Source: an uncultured Pelagibacteraceae bacterium
GTDB lineage: Bacteria; Pseudomonadota; Alphaproteobacteria; Pelagibacterales; Pelagibacteraceae
DNA: 64,000 nucleotides
NCBI GenBank assembly: GCA_902547535.1
Contig: CACCOB010000001.1
Location: 465,712 to 529,711 of the forward strand
Direction of reading: 5' to 3'
A program made the position numbers and the translations under genes. The number at the start of each line of letters is the position of its first letter. Positions within the stretch are counted from its first letter, which is position 1. The notes below the pieces were generated by a model. The model was not told the DNA's origin. It searched no databases and saw nothing but the letters and a program-made list of their open reading frames with translations. Below, piece after piece: positions 60,976 to 64,000 of this stretch.

Positions 60976-61741
60976 TTTTTATTTTTATCTTTCGAAAGTT
61001 TTAATACCTTTATTAAATCCTACAAACTTACTTTTTATATCATCTTTAATTTTATTATTTTTTTATCAATTAAAAAAAAAAAAATTTATAATTAATATAT
61101 TAAAGCTGAATATATTTATCGTCATTCTTATATCATTATTTCCAATTGGAAAATTAGGACTAAAATATCTTGAGAAAGATTTCTTAGAACAAAAATCAAT
61201 TCCTAAAGTAGAAAATATTATTGTATTAGGTGGGTCGGAATCGTTAATTTCAACTAAAGTGACAAATAAATTAAATTTAAATGCAGCATCTGAAAGATTA
61301 ATAGAGTCAGTTATTTTATCTAATAAATTTAAAAATTCTAAAATTTTCTATGTTGGAGGAAGTAGCCAATTAAAAAAAAATAATTTATCAGAAGTCTCAG
61401 TTGCTAAAAAATTTTATGAAGAACTCAATTTAAATTCAGAAAAAGTAACTTTTATTGGTAAGTCAAGAAATACAATTGAAAATTTTAAAGAAATACAAAA
61501 ACTTAATATTAAATATGAAAATACAATTTTAATTACTTCTGCTTTTCACATGAAAAGAGCAATGTTAATTTCTGAAAAATTTAACTTATATTTAGTTCCT
61601 TATGCAGTTGATTTTAGATCAATTTCAAACAAATCATTACTAAATTACTATCAAAATTTTAGCATTAGCTCCAATTTATCTAATTTTGATTTATTTTTTA
61701 AAGAAATGCTCGGTATTATTGCCCTTAAAATATTAATCTAA
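60968..61741 (+). CDS. YdcF/ElyC-type DUF218 membrane protein
   Basis: A 257-residue protein with two N-terminal hydrophobic segments (about residues 7-33 and 38-60), then a DUF218 domain: ENIIVLGGSESLIST, the arginine in ASERLIESVIL, FYVGGSSQL, ESxNTxEN-like FIGKSRNTIENFKEI, and ITSAFHMKRAMLI. ElyC and SanA relatives affect the cell envelope, probably at lipid carrier level. The start seems to be TTG at 60968 inside the glmS end, because this retains the first helix. Linkage to glmS and a GlmU domain supports an envelope role. Confidence 0.8.
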   Translation: MNNFYFYLSKVLIPLLNPTNLLFISSLILLFFYQLKKKKFIINILKLNIFIVILISLFPIGKLGLKYLEKDFLEQKSIPKVENIIVLGGSESLISTKVTNKLNLNAASERLIESVILSNKFKNSKIFYVGGSSQLKKNNLSEVSVAKKFYEELNLNSEKVTFIGKSRNTIENFKEIQKLNIKYENTILITSAFHMKRAMLISEKFNLYLVPYAVDFRSISNKSLLNYYQNFSISSNLSNFDLFFKEMLGIIALKILI

Positions 61742-61743
61742 AT

Positions 61744-61764
61744 CTTTTTTTTTTAAAAAAAAAG
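61744..61764. repeat. A/T homopolymer inverted repeat
   Basis: A run of ten T residues (61745-61754) is followed directly by nine A residues (61755-61763), flanked by C and G that also pair. It sits in the 43-base gap before the DAHP synthase gene. It might act as a weak terminator or a curved-DNA element, or be simple drift. Confidence 0.35.
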
Positions 61765-61784
61765 AGTATATATTGCAGGTTGTA

Positions 61785-63164
61785 ATGAAAAAATGGCAAA
61801 CAAGTAGCTGGAGAAATTACCCTGTAAAACACATACCTGAATACAAAGATCAGGATGAGCTAAATCTAGTATTGAATAAGTTAAAAAATTTTCCACCCCT
61901 AGTATTTGCAGGTGAAACAAGACATCTTAAAGAACAATTAGCTAGCGTAGTTGATGGAAAAGCCTTTTTGTTACAAGGTGGAGATTGTGCAGAAAGTTTT
62001 GCAGAATTCAATCCAGATAATATTAGAGATTATTTTAAATTGATGCTTCAAATGTCATTAGTATTAACCTACTCTGCTTCCTTACCAGTTGTTAAATTGG
62101 GTAGAATCGCTGGTCAGTTTTCCAAACCTAGAAGTGCTCCTACAGAGAAACAAGGAGATATAGAGCTCCCAAGTTATTTAGGAGATAATATTAATGGTAT
62201 GGAATTTACAGAAGCCGCTAGAACTCCAGATCCTAAAAGGTTATTTAGAGCATACTCTCAATCAGCATCTACATTAAATTTAATAAGAGCATTTTCTAAT
62301 GGGGGGTTTGCTGATCTAAAGAAAGTACATTTATGGAATTTAGGTTATATTAAATCAGCATCTCAAGCTAAAAAATTCAAGGAGTTAGAGGATAAAATTG
62401 CAGATGCTCTAGCTTTTATGGAAGCTTGCGGAATAACATCAGACTTTAATAGAAGGTTATATACTGTTAATTTTTGGACTTCACACGAAGCTCTACATTT
62501 GCCGTTTGAGGAAACAATGACAAGAATAGACTCAACAACTGGTGAGTATCATGATACTTCAGCACATTTCGTCTGGATAGGGGATAGAACAAGACAAATT
62601 GATGGTGGTCATGTAGAATTTTGTAGGGGAATAGAAAATCCAATTGGAATTAAATGTGGTCCAACTTCTAATCCTGAAGAGATAGCTAAAATTTGCGAAT
62701 TAATTAATCCTAAAAATGAAAAAGGTAAAATTACTTTAATTTCTAGATTTGGCCATGATAAAGTTGAAAAATATTTACCAAAATTAATTAGAGGAATTAA
62801 AAAAGAAGGACTGAATGTGATCTGGTCGTGTGATCCAATGCACGGAAATACAATTAAATCAACAACTGGATTTAAAACAAGACCTTTTAATAATGTTTTA
62901 AATGAAGTTAAAAATGTATTTAGTGTGCATCAAAGTGAAGGTTCTTATGCTGGAGGACTTCATATTGAGATGACTGGCCAAAATGTGACAGAATGTACAG
63001 GTGGAGCTCAAAAAATATCAGACACTGATTTATCAAGTAGATATCACACCCAATGTGATCCAAGACTTAATGCTAATCAAGCTCTAGAGTTAGCTTTTTT
63101 AATATCAGACGAGATTAAAAAGAATACCTTGTATGCTAAAAATGGTATTAGAGCGGCATCTTAA
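61785..63164 (+). CDS. Class II 3-deoxy-D-arabino-heptulosonate 7-phosphate synthase
   Basis: About 459 residues from ATG at 61785, which has CAGG a few bases upstream; a TTG twelve bases earlier is less likely. Class II DAHP synthase features are WRNYPVKHIPEY, FAGETRHLKEQLASV, LLQGGDCAESFAEF, KLGRIAGQFSKPRSAPTE, GDRTRQIDGGHVEFCRGIENPIGIKCGP and WSCDPMHGNT. It condenses phosphoenolpyruvate with erythrose-4-phosphate, the first step of aromatic amino-acid synthesis. The type is the plant/actinobacterial-like form common in alphaproteobacteria. Feedback control cannot be judged by eye. Confidence 0.94.
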   Translation: MKKWQTSSWRNYPVKHIPEYKDQDELNLVLNKLKNFPPLVFAGETRHLKEQLASVVDGKAFLLQGGDCAESFAEFNPDNIRDYFKLMLQMSLVLTYSASLPVVKLGRIAGQFSKPRSAPTEKQGDIELPSYLGDNINGMEFTEAARTPDPKRLFRAYSQSASTLNLIRAFSNGGFADLKKVHLWNLGYIKSASQAKKFKELEDKIADALAFMEACGITSDFNRRLYTVNFWTSHEALHLPFEETMTRIDSTTGEYHDTSAHFVWIGDRTRQIDGGHVEFCRGIENPIGIKCGPTSNPEEIAKICELINPKNEKGKITLISRFGHDKVEKYLPKLIRGIKKEGLNVIWSCDPMHGNTIKSTTGFKTRPFNNVLNEVKNVFSVHQSEGSYAGGLHIEMTGQNVTECTGGAQKISDTDLSSRYHTQCDPRLNANQALELAFLISDEIKKNTLYAKNGIRAAS

Positions 63165-63201
63165 TCATTTAATTTTTTGAATTAATTATTATATTTTAAG
63201 C

Positions 63202-63939
63202 ATGGATCCTAGCAAAAAAATTATATTTATTAAAGATTGGATATCAAATTATGTAAATTCAATGCCAAAAAAAGCTGAGTCTTTGGTAATTGGAATTTCG
63301 GGAGGAATAGACTCATCAGTTTCGAGTACGTTAAGTGCAATGACTGGACTTAAAACTATTGTTTTATCCATGCCTATAAAACAAAAAAATTCACAGCATG
63401 ATTTAAGTTTAAAGCACCAAGAGTGGCTTAAGAAAAATTTTAGAAATGTTGAAGGTATTACAGTAGAGTTAGATAACCTTTTTTCTACATTTGAAAATAC
63501 TTTAAAAGATTTTAATAGTTTGCATGGTATGGCAAATTCTAGAGCTAGATTAAGAATGACAACCCTCTATCAAGTTGCTGCAGCAAATAACGGAATAGTA
63601 GTTGGCACAGGAAATAAAGTTGAAGACTTCGGAGTCGGTTTTTATACAAAGTATGGCGATGGTGGTGTTGATATATCTCCGATAGCAGATTGCAACAAAA
63701 CTGAAGTTTGGGAACTAGGAAAAGAATTAAAAATTTTACAAGAGATCATTGATGCACCACCAACAGATGGTTTATGGGATGATGGCAGAACTGATGAAGG
63801 TCAATTGGGTTTAAGTTATGCGGAACTTGAAGAAGCCATGGAAAATGAAAATTCAAAAAATAGAGAAAAATACATTCAAATAAGAAACGCAAATTTGCAT
63901 AAAATGGATCCTATTCCAGTTTGTAAGATTCCTAACTAA
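63202..63939 (+). CDS. nadE: Ammonia-dependent NAD+ synthetase
   Basis: A 245-residue protein of the short, ammonia-using NadE type without an attached glutaminase domain. VIGISGGIDSSVSS contains the ATP pyrophosphatase P-loop (SGGIDSS, residues 33-39). NSRARLRMTTLYQVAAANNGIVVGTGNKVEDFGVGFYTKYGDGGVDISPIADCNKTEV holds the deamido-NAD binding residues. It completes NAD synthesis by amidating nicotinic acid adenine dinucleotide. It is preceded by a 37-base gap after the DAHP synthase gene and may share its transcript. Confidence 0.95.
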   Translation: MDPSKKIIFIKDWISNYVNSMPKKAESLVIGISGGIDSSVSSTLSAMTGLKTIVLSMPIKQKNSQHDLSLKHQEWLKKNFRNVEGITVELDNLFSTFENTLKDFNSLHGMANSRARLRMTTLYQVAAANNGIVVGTGNKVEDFGVGFYTKYGDGGVDISPIADCNKTEVWELGKELKILQEIIDAPPTDGLWDDGRTDEGQLGLSYAELEEAMENENSKNREKYIQIRNANLHKMDPIPVCKIPN

Positions 63940-63984
63940 TCAAATAGATTCACAAATCTAAAATTTAAGTATATTCCTAGAATA

Positions 63985-64000
63985 ATGAATAAAGATATTT
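63985..64000 (+). CDS. Start of an unidentified gene running out of the window
   Basis: An ATG at 63985 opens a frame (M-N-K-D-I) that runs to the window edge, 45 bases after the nadE stop. Five residues are too few to identify it; the position fits the compact gene packing seen elsewhere. Confidence 0.3.

Noticed and set aside
1..64000. CRISPR arrays, insertion sequences, prophage genes or integrase-tRNA junctions
   Set aside because: No regularly spaced repeats, transposase or integrase motifs or attachment-site duplications were seen; the tRNA-Met has no integrase beside it.

Overview
The window looks like a piece of a SAR11 (Pelagibacterales) chromosome, that is, a small-genome marine planktonic alphaproteobacterium. 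The reasons are a strongly A+T-rich sequence, genes that overlap by 1-8 bases or abut, no gene-free stretch over 300 bases (the longest, upstream of nrdA, is about 158 bases), no mobile elements, and many high-affinity uptake systems built around periplasmic binding proteins. Taxonomy is inferred from these traits and protein resemblance; no search was run.

Layout. 1-5.9 kb: 3' end of a fatty acid desaturase gene, a secreted alpha/beta hydrolase, a complete TRAP transporter (minus strand), small secreted/membrane proteins and a glutathione transferase. 6-12.2 kb: tRNA-Met, apt, and a plus-strand run of mtnP, a PhyH-type dioxygenase, a second secreted hydrolase, mtnA and a sulfatase/phosphonate monoester hydrolase. 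12.2-19.2 kb: TRAP permeases and a separately transcribed TRAP binding protein around a FAH-family hydrolase, followed by an extradiol dioxygenase, a flavin hydroxylase and a BKACE-family lyase; this reads as an uptake-plus-ring-cleavage island. 19.2-25.5 kb: an aldolase/dehydrogenase fusion, a SpeD-SpeE fusion, an amino-acid ABC transporter without its ATPase, and a nitrilase-family amidase. 25.5-35.7 kb: DUF6165-like protein, glycosyltransferases, TauE and AbrB transporters, a tripartite TctCBA system whose operon ends in a Tat-exported amine oxidase, a peroxiredoxin-like protein and a gamma-carbonic anhydrase-like protein.

35.7-39 kb: four consecutive secreted proteins, three with HExxH zinc-protease motifs, two of these a tandem duplication. 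39-43.6 kb: flavin oxidoreductase-like protein, 3-hydroxyisobutyrate dehydrogenase family, MFS transporter, rpoZ with an acidic tail, and a CoA transferase. 43.6-49.7 kb: TRAP transporter plus malonyl-CoA decarboxylase (a likely malonate module), dusA, TauE. 49.7-64 kb: phosphomannomutase, nrdAB, the methylcitrate operon prpDBC, gph, a stand-alone GlmU acetyltransferase domain with glmS, a YdcF-type protein, class II DAHP synthase and nadE.

Cross-cutting observations. In three unrelated transporter operons (ABC, Tct, TRAP) a strong hairpin sits exactly between the binding-protein gene and the first membrane gene, within a few bases of, or even over, the start codon; this looks like a shared way of making binding protein in excess. 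The methionine/polyamine genes (SpeD-SpeE, mtnP, mtnA, aldolase-dehydrogenase) together could form a route that recycles methylthioadenosine carbon to DHAP. The most poorly understood parts are the secreted hydrolase pair and the secreted zincin-like cluster.
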